Shown here one piece after another: positions 7,700-17,751 of a stretch of 64,000 bases of DNA. The notes under the pieces are model-generated. The model had not been told where the DNA came from. It saw nothing but the letters and a program-made list of their open reading frames with translations, and searched no databases. This stretch comes from Flavobacterium praedii (GTDB lineage Bacteria > Bacteroidota > Bacteroidia > Flavobacteriales > Flavobacteriaceae). Numbering within the stretch: the first letter of the stretch is position 1; each line of letters starts with the position of its first letter. The translations under genes and the position numbers were made by a program. The DNA lies in the NCBI RefSeq assembly GCF_026810365.1, contig NZ_CP113948.1, positions 3,689,501 to 3,753,500 of the forward strand, written 5' to 3'.

Positions 7700-9853
7700 A
7701 TGAAAAAAAATTATAAAATACTCATAGCTGTGGTATGCCTTTCGGTTACCCTATTTGCGTTTAATATTAATTCAAAAAAAGCAGTAGATCCAGAAAGAGA
7801 TAAATTACTTTTAGAGCTGTTAACTTTTGTCATAGAGAAAGGGCACTATAATCCTGCTGTTATTGATGATGCCTTTTCGAAAGGAGTTTACAAAGATTAT
7901 ATTGCTGCCTTAGATCCTTCTAAACGCTTTTTTTTGCAATCCGATATTAATGAATTTTCCAAATTTGAATTGGAATTAGACGATCAATTGATGAATAAAG
8001 ATTTAACCTTTTTTAATCTTACCTATGATCGCTTAATGCTACGTATGGAAGAGAGTAAAAAAGTGTTCAAAGATATCTTAGGAAAACCTTTTGATTATAA
8101 TATTGATGAGGATTTTAATGTAGATTATGATAAAGCACCCTATTCTAAAAACAATGCGGAATTAAAAGAAAAATGGAGAAAACAGATTAAATTATCTACT
8201 CTTTCGTCTTTCACAGACAAGAAAAAAATGGAAGAGGATAAGCATTTAAAAGATCCTAAATATGTAATGAAAACAGATATAGAACTTGATATTGAAACAA
8301 GAGAAAGTTCTTTGAATTCATTAAACGAATCTTTTGGATTTATGAGTGAACTAAAAAGAGACGACTGGTTCACCCTATATATTAACTCCATAATGTCTCG
8401 TTTTGACCCGCATACAACATATTTTGCTCCTGAAGAAAAAGAAAGATTTGATGTAAGTATGAGCGGAAAACTGGAAGGAATTGGTGCTCGTTTGCAAAAG
8501 AAAAATGATTACACAGAAATTTCAGAACTTATTTCTGGCGGGCCTGCTTGGAGAGGTAAGCAATTAGAAGCGGGAGATTTGGTAATGAAAGTGGCTCAAG
8601 GAAATGGTGTTCCAGTGGATGTAATTGGAATGCGATTAGATGATGTAGTTAAAAAAATTAAAGGCCCAAAAGGTTCCGAAGTTCGCCTTACAGTAAAAAA
8701 AGTTGATGGAACAATCCAAGTGATTTCGATAATAAGAGATGTTGTTGAAATTGAAGAAACGTATGCAAAATCAAGTATTGTTGAAAAAAACGGAATGAAA
8801 TATGGTGTTATTTATTTGCCAAAGTTTTATATCGATTTTGAAAACAAAGACGGTAGAGATGCTGGTAAAGATATCGCTCTAGAAGTGGAACGATTGAAAA
8901 AAGCCAATGTTAATGGTATTGTATTAGATGTACGTGATGATGGTGGAGGATCTTTATCAACTGTTGTTGATATTGCAGGTTTGTTTATTGAGCAAGGACC
9001 AATTGTTCAAATAAAATCAGCTGGGAAGAAAAAAGAAATTTTATACGATACCGATAAAAAACTAGAGTGGGATGGGCCTTTGGTAATTATGGTAAACGAA
9101 TTTTCTGCATCGGCTTCTGAAATATTGGCAGCAGCTATTCAGGATTATAAACGAGGAATCATTATTGGAAGCAAACAAACCTATGGAAAAGGAACAGTAC
9201 AAAATGTAATTGATTTGAATCAATTCGTGCGTAACAGTTCAGTGGGGGATCTAGGTGCATTGAAAACGACCACTCAAAAATTCTACAGGATAAATGGTGG
9301 CTCAACTCAATTGGAAGGCGTAAGCAGTGATGTAGTTATGCCGGATCGTTATGCTTATTTGAAAATGGGCGAGCGCGATGAAGAAAATGCAATGCCGTGG
9401 GATAAAATTGATCCAGCACCTTATGCGGTTTGGAATAATACATCAAAATTTGAGCAAGCGATTGTCAATAGTAAAAAACGAATCGAAAATAATGTTCAAT
9501 TTAAATTGATTGAAGAAAATGCCAAATGGATTGATACCAGAAGTAATGAAAATAATTATAGCTTAAATATTGATAAATTTAAAGTGGCTCAAAATTTAAT
9601 TGAAGAGTCTGCCAAAAAATTTAAACCAATTGTTGATTATAAAAATAATTTAAAATTTACTTCTTTACCATATGAGTTAGATGCCATGGCCAAAGATCCT
9701 GTGCTTAAAGAGAAAAGAGATATTTGGCATGAAAGTTTGGCAAAAGATATTTATGTAGAAGAAGCTTTGAATGTATTGGATGATTTGCAAATAAAATCAA
9801 TTGTTAAATCCAATATTCCAAACGACAAAAAAGGAAAGTTAGTAAAATCATAG
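7700..9853 (+). CDS. Tail-specific S41 protease (Prc/CtpA type), first tandem copy
   Basis: 717 residues from the ATG at 7700, chosen because it aligns with the start of the next copy; in-frame ATG 7679 and TTG 7676 lie upstream. A signal or anchor segment (IAVVCLSVTLFAF) leads to the periplasm. A PDZ domain around residues 250-340 (GKLEGIGARLQ, ISGGPAWRGKQLEAGDLVMKV) is followed by the S41 core with VRDDGGGSLS. The catalytic triad expected from E. coli Tsp spacing is Ser471 (SASASE), Asp482 (IQDYKRG) and Lys496 (YGKGTVQ), all present. The C-terminal DUF3340-like region is intact. Family members trim or degrade periplasmic and membrane proteins from the C-terminus. It is followed by a terminator and by a near-duplicate gene. 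Confidence 0.95.
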   Translation: MKKNYKILIAVVCLSVTLFAFNINSKKAVDPERDKLLLELLTFVIEKGHYNPAVIDDAFSKGVYKDYIAALDPSKRFFLQSDINEFSKFELELDDQLMNKDLTFFNLTYDRLMLRMEESKKVFKDILGKPFDYNIDEDFNVDYDKAPYSKNNAELKEKWRKQIKLSTLSSFTDKKKMEEDKHLKDPKYVMKTDIELDIETRESSLNSLNESFGFMSELKRDDWFTLYINSIMSRFDPHTTYFAPEEKERFDVSMSGKLEGIGARLQKKNDYTEISELISGGPAWRGKQLEAGDLVMKVAQGNGVPVDVIGMRLDDVVKKIKGPKGSEVRLTVKKVDGTIQVISIIRDVVEIEETYAKSSIVEKNGMKYGVIYLPKFYIDFENKDGRDAGKDIALEVERLKKANVNGIVLDVRDDGGGSLSTVVDIAGLFIEQGPIVQIKSAGKKKEILYDTDKKLEWDGPLVIMVNEFSASASEILAAAIQDYKRGIIIGSKQTYGKGTVQNVIDLNQFVRNSSVGDLGALKTTTQKFYRINGGSTQLEGVSSDVVMPDRYAYLKMGERDEENAMPWDKIDPAPYAVWNNTSKFEQAIVNSKKRIENNVQFKLIEENAKWIDTRSNENNYSLNIDKFKVAQNLIEESAKKFKPIVDYKNNLKFTSLPYELDAMAKDPVLKEKRDIWHESLAKDIYVEEALNVLDDLQIKSIVKSNIPNDKKGKLVKS

Positions 9854-9880
9854 AGTTTTCGATTTTTTCAAATAATAAAA

Positions 9881-9912
9881 AAACGCTTCAATCTTTTTTG
9901 AAGCGTTTTTTT
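9881..9912 (+). terminator. Intrinsic terminator between the two S41 protease genes
   Basis: AAACGCTTCAA (9881-9891) pairs with TTGAAGCGTTT (9898-9908) around a 6-nt loop, followed by T residues to 9912. The tandem genes are therefore separate transcription units. Confidence 0.88.
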
Positions 9913-9980
9913 ATTTGATAATAGGAATAAATTGTTAAATAGTAGCATAAAAGGTCTTTTTGAACGATTGATTTTCTCAG

Positions 9981-10020
9981 TTGAAAAACTAATTTCTATC
10001 TTTAACTAAATATTATGTAG
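9981..10020 (+). promoter_or_regulatory. Upstream element conserved between both S41 genes
   Basis: TATCTTTAAC (9997-10006) with a TTG at 9981-9983 and ATTATGTAG just after it recurs before the first copy (TATCTTTAAC at 7603-7612, TTG at 7586-7588, ATTATGTAG at 7618-7626). This looks like a duplicated promoter of the Bacteroidota TAnnTTT type, although the spacer to TTG (13-14 bases) is shorter than usual. The rest of the 319-base gap 9854-10172 holds the terminator and no further recognisable feature. Confidence 0.4.
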
Positions 10021-10172
10021 TTGTTTAGTTGTTACTTTAGATTTTAATGTAATTTAGAATATTCTTTTAGTTTTAAATTAGGAGCTTTGCAAAAACAGCT
10101 TATATTCATTAATAAAATAAATGCATTCTTTCCTTCTAAACAGCATAAAGGATTAGCAAAATCTTTCTACAT

Positions 10173-12329
10173 ATGAAAAATACCTATAAATCACTCATAG
10201 CAGTAGTACTTCTTTCGGTTACTTTGTTTTCTTTTTCAGTTATTTCAAAAAAAGCATCAGATCCAGATAGAGATAAGTTACTATTAGAATTGTTGACGTT
10301 TGTAATAGAGAAAGGGCATTATAATCCAGCAACCATAGATGATAATTTTTCAAAAGGAGTTTATAAGGATTATATAGCTGCCTTGGATCCTTCTAAACGA
10401 TTTTTCTTGCAGTCGGATATCAATGAGTTTTCAAAATACGAATTGGAATTAGATGATCAATTAACGAATAAAGATTTAACATTCTTTAATCTTACTTACG
10501 ATCGTTTAATGCTTCGTATGGAAGAAGGGAATAAAATATTCAAAGAGGTGTTAATTCAACCTTTCGATTATAAAATAGAAGAAGATTTTAGTGTAGATTA
10601 TGACAAAGTTCCGTTTGCTAAAAATGCTGTAGAATTGAAAGAAAGATGGAGAAAACAAATAAAGTTATCTACTCTTTCCTCTTTTACAGATAAGCAAAAA
10701 TTAGAAGAAGATAAAAAAATAAAAGATCCAGCTTATGTGGTGAAATCAAATGCTGATCTCGAAATTGACACTAGAAATAATACCTTAAAATCATTAAACG
10801 ATTCTTTTGGATTTATGTATGATTTAAAAAGAGATGACTGGTTTACATTATATATAAATGCGATTATGTCTCAGTTTGATCCACATACAACTTACTTTGC
10901 TCCCGAAGAAAAAGAGCGTTTTGATACCAGTATCAGTGGTAAATTTGAAGGGATTGGCGCTCAATTGCAAAAGAAAAATGATTATATTGAAATTTCTGAA
11001 CTTATTTCTGGTGGGCCAGCTTGGAGAGGAAAACAACTCGAAAAAGGGGATTTAATTATGAAAGTAGCACAATCAAATGAAGTTGCTATTGATATAGTTG
11101 GTATGCGTTTGTCTGAGGTTATAAAAAAAATAAAAGGACCAAAAGGTACAGAGGTTCGTCTTACCGTAAAAAAAGCCGATGGTACATTGCAAATTATTCC
11201 TATTATTAGAGATATTGTAGAGATTGAAGAAACATATGTAAAATCAAGTGTTGTTGAAAAAAATGGTTTTAAATATGGTGTGATTTATTTGCCGAAATTT
11301 TATATTGATTTTGAAAATAAAGATGGAAAAGGAAGAGATGCCGCAAAAGATATTGCACTTGAGGTTGATAGACTGAAAAAAGAAGGAATAAATGGAATTG
11401 TTCTGGATGTGCGTGATGATGGTGGTGGTTCTTTGTCTGCGGTTGTTGATATTGCGGGTTTATTTATCAATGAAGGGCCAATTGTTCAAGTTAGATCTGC
11501 TGGAAAAAAAGAAATCCTTTATGATACGGATAAGAAAATAGAATGGGATGGGCCGTTGGTAATTATGGTTAATGAATTTTCTGCATCAGCATCTGAGATA
11601 TTAGCTGCAGCTATTCAGGATTATAAAAGAGGCATCATAGTTGGCAGTAAACAAACGTATGGAAAAGGAACAGTACAAAGAGTAATTGACCTGAATCAAT
11701 ACGTAAGAAATACTAATTATGGTGATTTTGGAGCATTGAAAACTACGATACAAAAATTTTATAGAATAAATGGAGGCTCTACTCAATTGGAAGGAGTAAG
11801 CAGCGACGTTGTTATGCCTGATCGCTATGCCTATTTAAAAATGGGAGAACGTGATGAAGCACATGCATTGCCTTGGGATAAAATCGATCCAGCGCCCTAT
11901 ACGATTTGGAGTCATACTTCAAAATTTGATCAAGCAATAATTAACAGTAAAAAAAGAATTGAAGAGAATGTTCAATTTAAATTGATTGAAGAGAATGCCA
12001 AATGGATTGACAACAGAAGTAATGAAAATACGTATAGCTTGAATTTAAACAAATTTAAAGTAGCTCAAAGTCAAATTGAAGAGACAGCTAAAAAGTTTAA
12101 ACCAATTGTTGATTATAAGAATAATTTAAAATTCACTTCATTGCCATACGAATTAGAAGGCATGAACAATGATCCAGTTCTAAAAGAGAAGAGAGAAAGA
12201 TGGCATGAAAATTTATCAAAAGATATTTATGTTGAAGAAGCTTTGAATGTATTGGATGATTTACAACCCAAATCTATTGTAAAAACTAATATTCCATTTG
12301 ATAAAAAAGGTAAATTAGTTAAATCGTAG
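10173..12329 (+). CDS. Tail-specific S41 protease (Prc/CtpA type), second tandem copy
   Basis: 718 residues, close to identical in plan to the preceding gene and similar along its whole length. N-terminal hydrophobic segment, PDZ domain (GKFEGIGAQLQ, ISGGPAWRGKQLEKGDL) and S41 core are all present. By Tsp spacing the catalytic residues are Ser472, Asp483 and Lys497, so the enzyme should be active. Differences from copy one are scattered substitutions, a two-residue gain (DGKGRD against DGRD) and loss of one Lys in SAGKKEIL, which is the pattern of an old, selected duplication and not of an assembly error. Each copy keeps its own upstream element. Different substrates or timing are likely but cannot be read from the sequence. 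Confidence 0.95.
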   Translation: MKNTYKSLIAVVLLSVTLFSFSVISKKASDPDRDKLLLELLTFVIEKGHYNPATIDDNFSKGVYKDYIAALDPSKRFFLQSDINEFSKYELELDDQLTNKDLTFFNLTYDRLMLRMEEGNKIFKEVLIQPFDYKIEEDFSVDYDKVPFAKNAVELKERWRKQIKLSTLSSFTDKQKLEEDKKIKDPAYVVKSNADLEIDTRNNTLKSLNDSFGFMYDLKRDDWFTLYINAIMSQFDPHTTYFAPEEKERFDTSISGKFEGIGAQLQKKNDYIEISELISGGPAWRGKQLEKGDLIMKVAQSNEVAIDIVGMRLSEVIKKIKGPKGTEVRLTVKKADGTLQIIPIIRDIVEIEETYVKSSVVEKNGFKYGVIYLPKFYIDFENKDGKGRDAAKDIALEVDRLKKEGINGIVLDVRDDGGGSLSAVVDIAGLFINEGPIVQVRSAGKKEILYDTDKKIEWDGPLVIMVNEFSASASEILAAAIQDYKRGIIVGSKQTYGKGTVQRVIDLNQYVRNTNYGDFGALKTTIQKFYRINGGSTQLEGVSSDVVMPDRYAYLKMGERDEAHALPWDKIDPAPYTIWSHTSKFDQAIINSKKRIEENVQFKLIEENAKWIDNRSNENTYSLNLNKFKVAQSQIEETAKKFKPIVDYKNNLKFTSLPYELEGMNNDPVLKEKRERWHENLSKDIYVEEALNVLDDLQPKSIVKTNIPFDKKGKLVKS

Positions 12330-12592
12330 CGTTTTCTGATTTAAAATAAATAATAAGTGACTGTTTTGAATCTTGAGGGACCCAAAAGCTACGGGAATTT
12401 ACGGACTATTATTTGAGTAAGGTTTTTTTTGTGAAAAAAAATACAGTTCCAAGGAATAAATTGAATTTGTTTGCGTTTGTTAAATGGAGATGAATATTTT
12501 GAAAAATCGTCTTTGAAAAGCTATCGCTAAGACTAAATTTTATCTATTTTTACAACCTCAAATAATTTACAACCTCAAATCATAACAGCATA

Positions 12593-13207
12593 ATGCACAT
12601 AGCTATAGCAGGTAACATAGGCTCAGGAAAAACAACATTAACCCGTTTGCTAGCTAAACATTTTAAATGGGAACCACATTTTGAAGAAGTTGTAGACAAT
12701 CCTTATCTTGATGATTTTTACCATCAAATGGAGCGTTGGTCTTTTAATCTACAAATTTATTTCTTGAATAGTCGTTTTCGTCAAATCATGCAAATTCGCG
12801 AAAGCGGAAAAAAAATTATTCAAGATAGAACCATTTACGAAGATGCTCATATTTTTGCGCCCAATCTTTATGCTATGGGATTGATGACACATCGTGATTT
12901 TGAAAATTATTCCTCTCTTTTTGAATTGATGGAATCTCTAGTCAAAGCACCCGATTTGTTAATCTATTTAAGAAGTTCTATCCCTAATTTAGTAGGGCAA
13001 ATTCATAAGCGTGGTCGTGAATATGAAAATACAATTTCGATTGACTATTTAAGTCGTCTTAACGAACGTTATGAGGCTTGGGTACATACCTATAATAAAG
13101 GCAAAATTATGATAATTGATGTTGATCACATTAATTTTGTAGATAATCCTGAAGACTTAGGAAATATCATCAATCGAATTGATGCCGAGTTGAATGGGTT
13201 GTTTTAG
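12593..13207 (+). CDS. Deoxynucleoside kinase (dNK/dCK-dGK family)
   Basis: 204 residues. A cytosolic salvage enzyme that phosphorylates deoxynucleosides using ATP or GTP. The P-loop GNIGSGKTT is at residues 7-15, the DRT motif (QDRTIYED) comes near residue 83 with the catalytic Glu expected before it (FEEVVDNPYL), and the LID arginines appear in KRGREYE. Length matches bacterial dNK proteins. Which base is preferred cannot be told. The gene stands alone between the S41 pair and the convergent pyrophosphatase gene, and shares a bidirectional terminator with the latter. The upstream gap of 263 bases shows no recognisable element. Confidence 0.92.
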   Translation: MHIAIAGNIGSGKTTLTRLLAKHFKWEPHFEEVVDNPYLDDFYHQMERWSFNLQIYFLNSRFRQIMQIRESGKKIIQDRTIYEDAHIFAPNLYAMGLMTHRDFENYSSLFELMESLVKAPDLLIYLRSSIPNLVGQIHKRGREYENTISIDYLSRLNERYEAWVHTYNKGKIMIIDVDHINFVDNPEDLGNIINRIDAELNGLF

Positions 13208-13242
13208 TTTTTAAAATCCTTTTGTTAAGTACTAAATAAAAG

Positions 13243-13271
13243 AAAAGCCTCGAATTTATTTCGAGGCTTTT
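13243..13271. terminator. Bidirectional terminator between dNK and hppA
   Basis: AAAAGCCTCGAA (13243-13254) and TTCGAGGCTTTT (13260-13271) form a perfect 12-bp stem with a 5-nt loop and A/T tracts on both sides, serving two convergent genes. Confidence 0.88.
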
Positions 13272-13292
13272 CCTATTTAATAAGTGTGATTC

Positions 13293-15875
13293 TTATTTCA
13301 AAGCGTCAATTTGTGCTTGAACTTCAGCATCTGTTCCTTGAAATTGCTTTACTACAACAGTTCCATTTACAGTTGTTGTAACGGTAGCACTCACTTTACC
13401 ATTTAGATTTGTTTTTTCAATTTTAACTTCGTTTGTCATAGACATTGGCTTTTTGGCACAACATGCTTTTCCTTTTGGTTCAACAAATTTTCCGTCTTTA
13501 TCATAATGAGACAAACACATTTCTTTTTGCTCAGGAGAACATTTTAGGCTGTCGCACATTTTGGCGCATTCTTCTTTGGTCATTTTGGCACATTTGCTCA
13601 TGTCGCATTTACCCATCATCATATCGCCTTCTCCCATCGTGCATTTTTTCATTCTGATTTCTTTCATGGTACAAGTGCCTTTTCCTTCAATAGTGCTACT
13701 TCCGCTTCCTAAAATCGGAGCCATTACCAAACCAATCAAACAAGTTAATTTAATTAAGATGTTCATTGATGGTCCAGAAGTATCTTTGAAAGGGTCACCA
13801 ACAGTATCACCTGTAACCGCTGCTTTGTGGGCATCCGATCCTTTGTACGTCATTTCTCCATTGATCATAACACCAGCTTCAAATGATTTTTTAGCATTAT
13901 CCCAAGCACCACCAGCATTGTTTTGAAAAACTGCCCAAAGTACTCCAGAAACAGTAACTCCAGCCATATAACCACCCAACATTTCGGCAATTAATTGATT
14001 GTTGCTTCCGTATACTAATTTTCCTAAAAGAACAATAGCAATTGGAAAACCAATCGTTAAAACTCCAGGCAACATCATTTCGCGTAAAGCGGCTTTAGTC
14101 GAAATATCAACACATTTTGCATATTCAGGTTTTCCAGTTCCTTCCATAATTCCTGGAATTTCTTTGAACTGGCGACGTACTTCGTACACCATATCCATAG
14201 CTGCTTTACCAACCGAATTCATCGCTAAAGCGGAGAAAACAACAGGTATCATTCCACCAACGAATAACATTGCCAATACCGGTGCTTTAAAAATATTAAT
14301 ACCATCAATTCCTGTAAAAGTTACATAGGCAGCAAATAAAGCCAAAGAGGTTAAAGCTGCCGAAGCAATCGCAAAACCTTTTCCAGTTGCAGCAGTAGTA
14401 TTTCCTACTGAATCCAAAATGTCGGTTCTGGTACGTACTTCTTTTGGTAATTCACTCATTTCAGCAATTCCACCTGCATTGTCAGATATCGGTCCAAATG
14501 CATCAATAGCCAATTGCATTGCTGTAGTGGCCATCATTGCAGATGCTGCCAAAGCTACACCGTAAAATCCTGCCAAAGCATAAGAAGACCAAATTGCAGC
14601 CGCAAACAATAATACGGTTGGGAAAGTAGAAATCATTCCAGTTGCCAAACCTGCGATAACGTTGGTTCCTGCACCTGTACTCGATTTTTGAACAATTGCC
14701 ATTACAGGTTTTGTACCTAATCCAGTGTAATATTCAGTTACCGATGAAATGGCACCACCTACAACTAATCCGATAAGTGTAGCATAAAAAACACGCATTG
14801 AAGAAATATCCATAGATCCTTCTCCAAAGAATGTCATACTCATTGTTTCTGGAAGCATATATTGCACTAAAAAGTAACATGAAATAGCGGTTAAAACAAT
14901 AGAAACCCAGTTTCCAATATTCAAAGCCTTTTGTACTTGAGCTTCTTTAGCATTTTCATCTGTAATTTTAACCAACATTGTTCCAATTATAGAAAACAAA
15001 ATTCCAAAACCAGCTATTGCCATTGGTAATAAAATTGGTCCTATTCCGCCAAAAGCATCCTGAATGTTACCACCCATATCTTTTATCACATAATTTCCAA
15101 GAACCATAGCTGCTAAAACGGTTGCTACATATGATCCAAATAAATCGGCTCCCATTCCAGCAACGTCTCCTACATTGTCTCCAACGTTATCAGCAATTGT
15201 TGCAGGATTTCTAGGATCGTCTTCTGGAATACCAGCTTCTACTTTCCCTACTAAATCAGCACCTACATCGGCAGCTTTGGTATAAATTCCTCCGCCCACA
15301 CGAGCAAAAAGAGCAATTGATTCAGCTCCAAGAGAGAAACCGGCTAAAGTTTCTAAAACAACGGTCATATCTTCTGTAGAAGTCCATTGCCCTTTCATAA
15401 ATATTTGAAAGAAAACAATAAAAAAACCGGTTAACCCTAAAACAGCTAAACCGGCTACGCCTAATCCCATTACAGTTCCACCACCAAAAGAAACTTTCAA
15501 GGCTTGTGGTAAACTTGTACGAGCCGCTTGTGTAGTTCTAACATTGGTTTTTGTTGCGATTTTCATTCCCATATTTCCTGCCAAAGCAGAGAAAAAGGCA
15601 CCAAACACAAATGCTACTACTATTAAAATATTGGTTTTAACTCCAGGAATAAAAGTGATACCGGCTAAAACAATACTTGCGATTAATACAAAGACGGCTA
15701 ATAATCGGTATTCTGCCTTTAAGAAAGCCAAAGCTCCTTCATATATATAATCTGATATCTCTTTCATTTTGCCATCCCCAGGATCTTGTTTTAATACCCA
15801 AGATCTTTTGATAGCCATAAAAATAAGTCCTATTATTGCCATAAAAATTGGCACATAAATCATAATTGAATTCAT
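13293..15875 (-). CDS. hppA: Membrane-bound ion-pumping pyrophosphatase with Cys/Met-rich C-terminal tail
   Basis: 860 residues from the ATG at 15875 (MNSIMIYVP); an upstream extension of 25 residues has no hydrophobic logic. The enzyme couples pyrophosphate hydrolysis to H+ or Na+ export across the inner membrane through about 16 helices. Catalytic motifs are [54 protein letters not shown] and [25 protein letters not shown] has Ala and Gly at the positions that mark the K+-dependent class. Which ion is moved cannot be decided by eye. After the last helix comes an unusual soluble tail of about 138 residues (DNA 13296-13709) with 10 Cys and 12 Met, ending in a Thr/Val-rich region. The soluble pyrophosphatase gene lies directly upstream. 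Confidence 0.96.
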   Translation of the reverse strand: MNSIMIYVPIFMAIIGLIFMAIKRSWVLKQDPGDGKMKEISDYIYEGALAFLKAEYRLLAVFVLIASIVLAGITFIPGVKTNILIVVAFVFGAFFSALAGNMGMKIATKTNVRTTQAARTSLPQALKVSFGGGTVMGLGVAGLAVLGLTGFFIVFFQIFMKGQWTSTEDMTVVLETLAGFSLGAESIALFARVGGGIYTKAADVGADLVGKVEAGIPEDDPRNPATIADNVGDNVGDVAGMGADLFGSYVATVLAAMVLGNYVIKDMGGNIQDAFGGIGPILLPMAIAGFGILFSIIGTMLVKITDENAKEAQVQKALNIGNWVSIVLTAISCYFLVQYMLPETMSMTFFGEGSMDISSMRVFYATLIGLVVGGAISSVTEYYTGLGTKPVMAIVQKSSTGAGTNVIAGLATGMISTFPTVLLFAAAIWSSYALAGFYGVALAASAMMATTAMQLAIDAFGPISDNAGGIAEMSELPKEVRTRTDILDSVGNTTAATGKGFAIASAALTSLALFAAYVTFTGIDGINIFKAPVLAMLFVGGMIPVVFSALAMNSVGKAAMDMVYEVRRQFKEIPGIMEGTGKPEYAKCVDISTKAALREMMLPGVLTIGFPIAIVLLGKLVYGSNNQLIAEMLGGYMAGVTVSGVLWAVFQNNAGGAWDNAKKSFEAGVMINGEMTYKGSDAHKAAVTGDTVGDPFKDTSGPSMNILIKLTCLIGLVMAPILGSGSSTIEGKGTCTMKEIRMKKCTMGEGDMMMGKCDMSKCAKMTKEECAKMCDSLKCSPEQKEMCLSHYDKDGKFVEPKGKACCAKKPMSMTNEVKIEKTNLNGKVSATVTTTVNGTVVVKQFQGTDAEVQAQIDALK

Positions 15876-15939
15876 AAATATTCTTTTTGGTTTGTTAATT
15901 TTAAAAAATTGTAATCGATAGCAATTTAAACAAAAAAAA

Positions 15940-15968
15940 GCAACACTCATTGAAGAGTATTGCTTTTT
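15940..15968 (-). terminator. Terminator of the soluble pyrophosphatase gene
   Basis: Read on the minus strand, GCAATACTC (15963-15955) pairs with GAGTGTTGC (15948-15940) with one wobble pair and is followed by eight T residues. It separates ppa from hppA. Confidence 0.75.
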
Positions 15969-15990
15969 TTATAAAAATATAGGGTAAAAA

Positions 15991-16521
15991 TTATTTAATA
16001 CTAAATAATCCTTCTGGTTTATTTTCTATTTGCTCAAAACGTTCTGTACATTCTTTAATAATAGCGTATGCTTCATTTACATCTCCCCAACCTTCAACAT
16101 CTACTACTTTGTTTTCTAAATCTTTATATACTTGAAAGAAGTGTTCGATTTCTTTTAACAAGTGTGGGTTGATATCTGATAAGTTTTCTAATGAATTCCA
16201 AATCGGGTCTGAAACGGGTACACAGATTACTTTTTCGTCTGGTCCTTTGTCGTCTGCCATATGGAAAACGCCAATTGGTTTTACTTCCATTACACAACCA
16301 GGGAAAGTTGGCTCATTTACCAAAACCAAAACGTCTAATGGATCACCATCCAAAGCTAAAGTTTCTGGAATGAAACCATAATCTGCTGGATACATCATAG
16401 AAGAGAATAACATTCTATCAAAACGCATTCTTTTTATGGCAAAATCGTATTCGTATTTATTTCTACTTCCTCTTGGTATTTCGATTAATACATCAAAAGT
16501 TTTTAATTTGTCTGCAGTCAT
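15991..16521 (-). CDS. ppa: Inorganic pyrophosphatase, family I
   Basis: 176 residues from the ATG at 16521 (MTADKLKTFDVLIEIPRGSRNKYEYD). Longer upstream readings add about 49 residues unlike the family. It hydrolyses pyrophosphate in the cytosol with Mg2+. The signature DGDPLDVLV holds the metal-binding aspartates, YPADYGFIPETL and DDKGPDEKVICVP are typical, and HFFQVYKDLE closes the active site. Length is normal for the bacterial hexameric form. It lies 115 bases upstream of the membrane pyrophosphatase in the same direction, so both pyrophosphate-removing enzymes are neighbours, though a terminator between them argues for separate control. Confidence 0.96.
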   Translation of the reverse strand: MTADKLKTFDVLIEIPRGSRNKYEYDFAIKRMRFDRMLFSSMMYPADYGFIPETLALDGDPLDVLVLVNEPTFPGCVMEVKPIGVFHMADDKGPDEKVICVPVSDPIWNSLENLSDINPHLLKEIEHFFQVYKDLENKVVDVEGWGDVNEAYAIIKECTERFEQIENKPEGLFSIK

Positions 16522-16777
16522 TTTCGTTTTATCTTTTCTTGTTTTATTAACGAGTGCAAAAGTAATCAAAGAATACTTTTTTACAATAAAAAAAGACAAT
16601 TTAATCCAGTGATAAGGGATTCGTTCGCTGTATTTAGCTTTGATTTCCACTTTACGACACAATTGCACTCAAAATAATTGAAAAACAATCTATCAAAAAA
16701 GTCTTTTTGTAAAGAGTTTGGGTTTTAAAATCTGTAGTTGCAAAACCATAATCCGCTATGGTCTAATTGTTACTTTC

Positions 16778-17380
16778 TTAATATACTATTGTTCTTTTTC
16801 TTTTTTTAAGGTAGTAATGCCAAAGCAAAAAAGTGGCGTAAGAGCGATAAGGACTCCATTGGTCCGTAAGAACTTCCATTTCTTTTTTGTCATGAATATC
16901 AAGCAACTCTTTTATTGTGTTTACAACCGCAATATCACCTAATGGAATTAAATCGGGTTCTTGCAGGCAAAACATTAAATAAATATCGATAGTCCAATTG
17001 CCAATTCCTTTTATTTTTATAAGCTCTTCACGAACTTGTTGAGCCGATTTTTGATGCAAACTATCCAAGTCAATCTCTTTATTCAATAGGGCTGTTGCCA
17101 ATGCTTTTATGTAAGTTATTTTTTGTCGGCTTACGCCAAAGGCTCTGTATTCTTCGTCTGAAACTAGAATTAAAATCTCGGGTTCTAAACTCGGATATTG
17201 AGCCTTTATTTTCAAAAAAGTAGCTTTTGCGGAATCTATAGAAACTTGTTGTTCCAAAATCAACAGCACCAAAGTCTCGAATCCTTGTGGTCTTTTTGGG
17301 ATTGTTGGTAATCCGTAAGTGTCAATAATCTGTTTGAAAATAGGATCTTTTTGAAATAAATGGTCTATTGCTTGTTGCAT
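16778..17380 (-). CDS. DNA-3-methyladenine glycosylase II-like protein (HhH-GPD family)
   Basis: 200 residues. A base-excision repair glycosylase related to AlkA. The helix-hairpin-helix with Gly/Pro-Asp loop is seen as IKIKGIGNWT (residues 121-130), and the catalytic Asp is Asp149 in LIPLGDIAV. The protein lacks the N-terminal TBP-like domain of E. coli AlkA, so it belongs to the shorter AlkA-like group. EQQVSIDSAKATFLK near residue 43-57 matches the first helices of the fold. Specificity for alkylated bases is inferred. Downstream is the divergent-free gap before ppa; upstream on the same strand is the toxin-antitoxin pair, 57 bases away. Confidence 0.88.
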   Translation of the reverse strand: MQQAIDHLFQKDPIFKQIIDTYGLPTIPKRPQGFETLVLLILEQQVSIDSAKATFLKIKAQYPSLEPEILILVSDEEYRAFGVSRQKITYIKALATALLNKEIDLDSLHQKSAQQVREELIKIKGIGNWTIDIYLMFCLQEPDLIPLGDIAVVNTIKELLDIHDKKEMEVLTDQWSPYRSYATFLLWHYYLKKRKRTIVY

Positions 17381-17436
17381 GGTTTATATTCGGAACTTGT
17401 AATGTTTGAAAAATACATTTCAATAAGGATAAAAAT

Positions 17437-17751
17437 CTATTCATTAAGAGATAGTAAGATTTTAAGTATTTCGGGATCTTGTCTATTGTCCCAAAAAGTA
17501 ACCACATCTATCGACAAATCAAAAACTCTGTAAAACAGACTGTAGTCACCCATGATATAAACTCGAACGTCTATAATATCTGTTGGTTTTCCTAAATAAG
17601 GGAATTTCGTTAGTTGCTTTGTCGCCTGTTGGGTTTGTTTCAATAATTTTTTAGAAAACACATTGGACTGATTTCTTTCGAACCAATATAAGAGTATATT
17701 TTTCCTTTGCAGATATGCGATTCTAGACCAAATTATTTTCCGTTGAGCCAT
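17437..17751 (-). CDS. RelE/ParE superfamily toxin
   Basis: 104 residues, basic, with the RelE/ParE plan: N-terminal helices (YLQRKNILLYWFERNQSNVFSKKLLKQ), then FPYLGKPTDIIDVRVYIMGDYSLFYRVFDLSIDVVTFWDNRQDP, where GDYSLFYRV and the FWDNRQDP end are typical of ParE-like toxins. It may cleave translated mRNA (RelE) or inhibit gyrase (ParE); the sequence does not decide. It overlaps the 3' end of the antitoxin gene by 19 bases, which is the usual arrangement for a co-translated toxin-antitoxin operon. Confidence 0.82.
   Translation of the reverse strand: MAQRKIIWSRIAYLQRKNILLYWFERNQSNVFSKKLLKQTQQATKQLTKFPYLGKPTDIIDVRVYIMGDYSLFYRVFDLSIDVVTFWDNRQDPEILKILLSLNE

Noticed and set aside
10173..12329. 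Tandem S41 genes as an assembly duplicate
   Set aside because: The copies differ at many codons and by small indels, and their flanks differ, so they are true paralogs.
13293..13709. HppA tail as a frameshift artefact or separate gene
   Set aside because: The frame continues without interruption from the catalytic core, there is no internal start with spacing, and the tail has protein-like composition.
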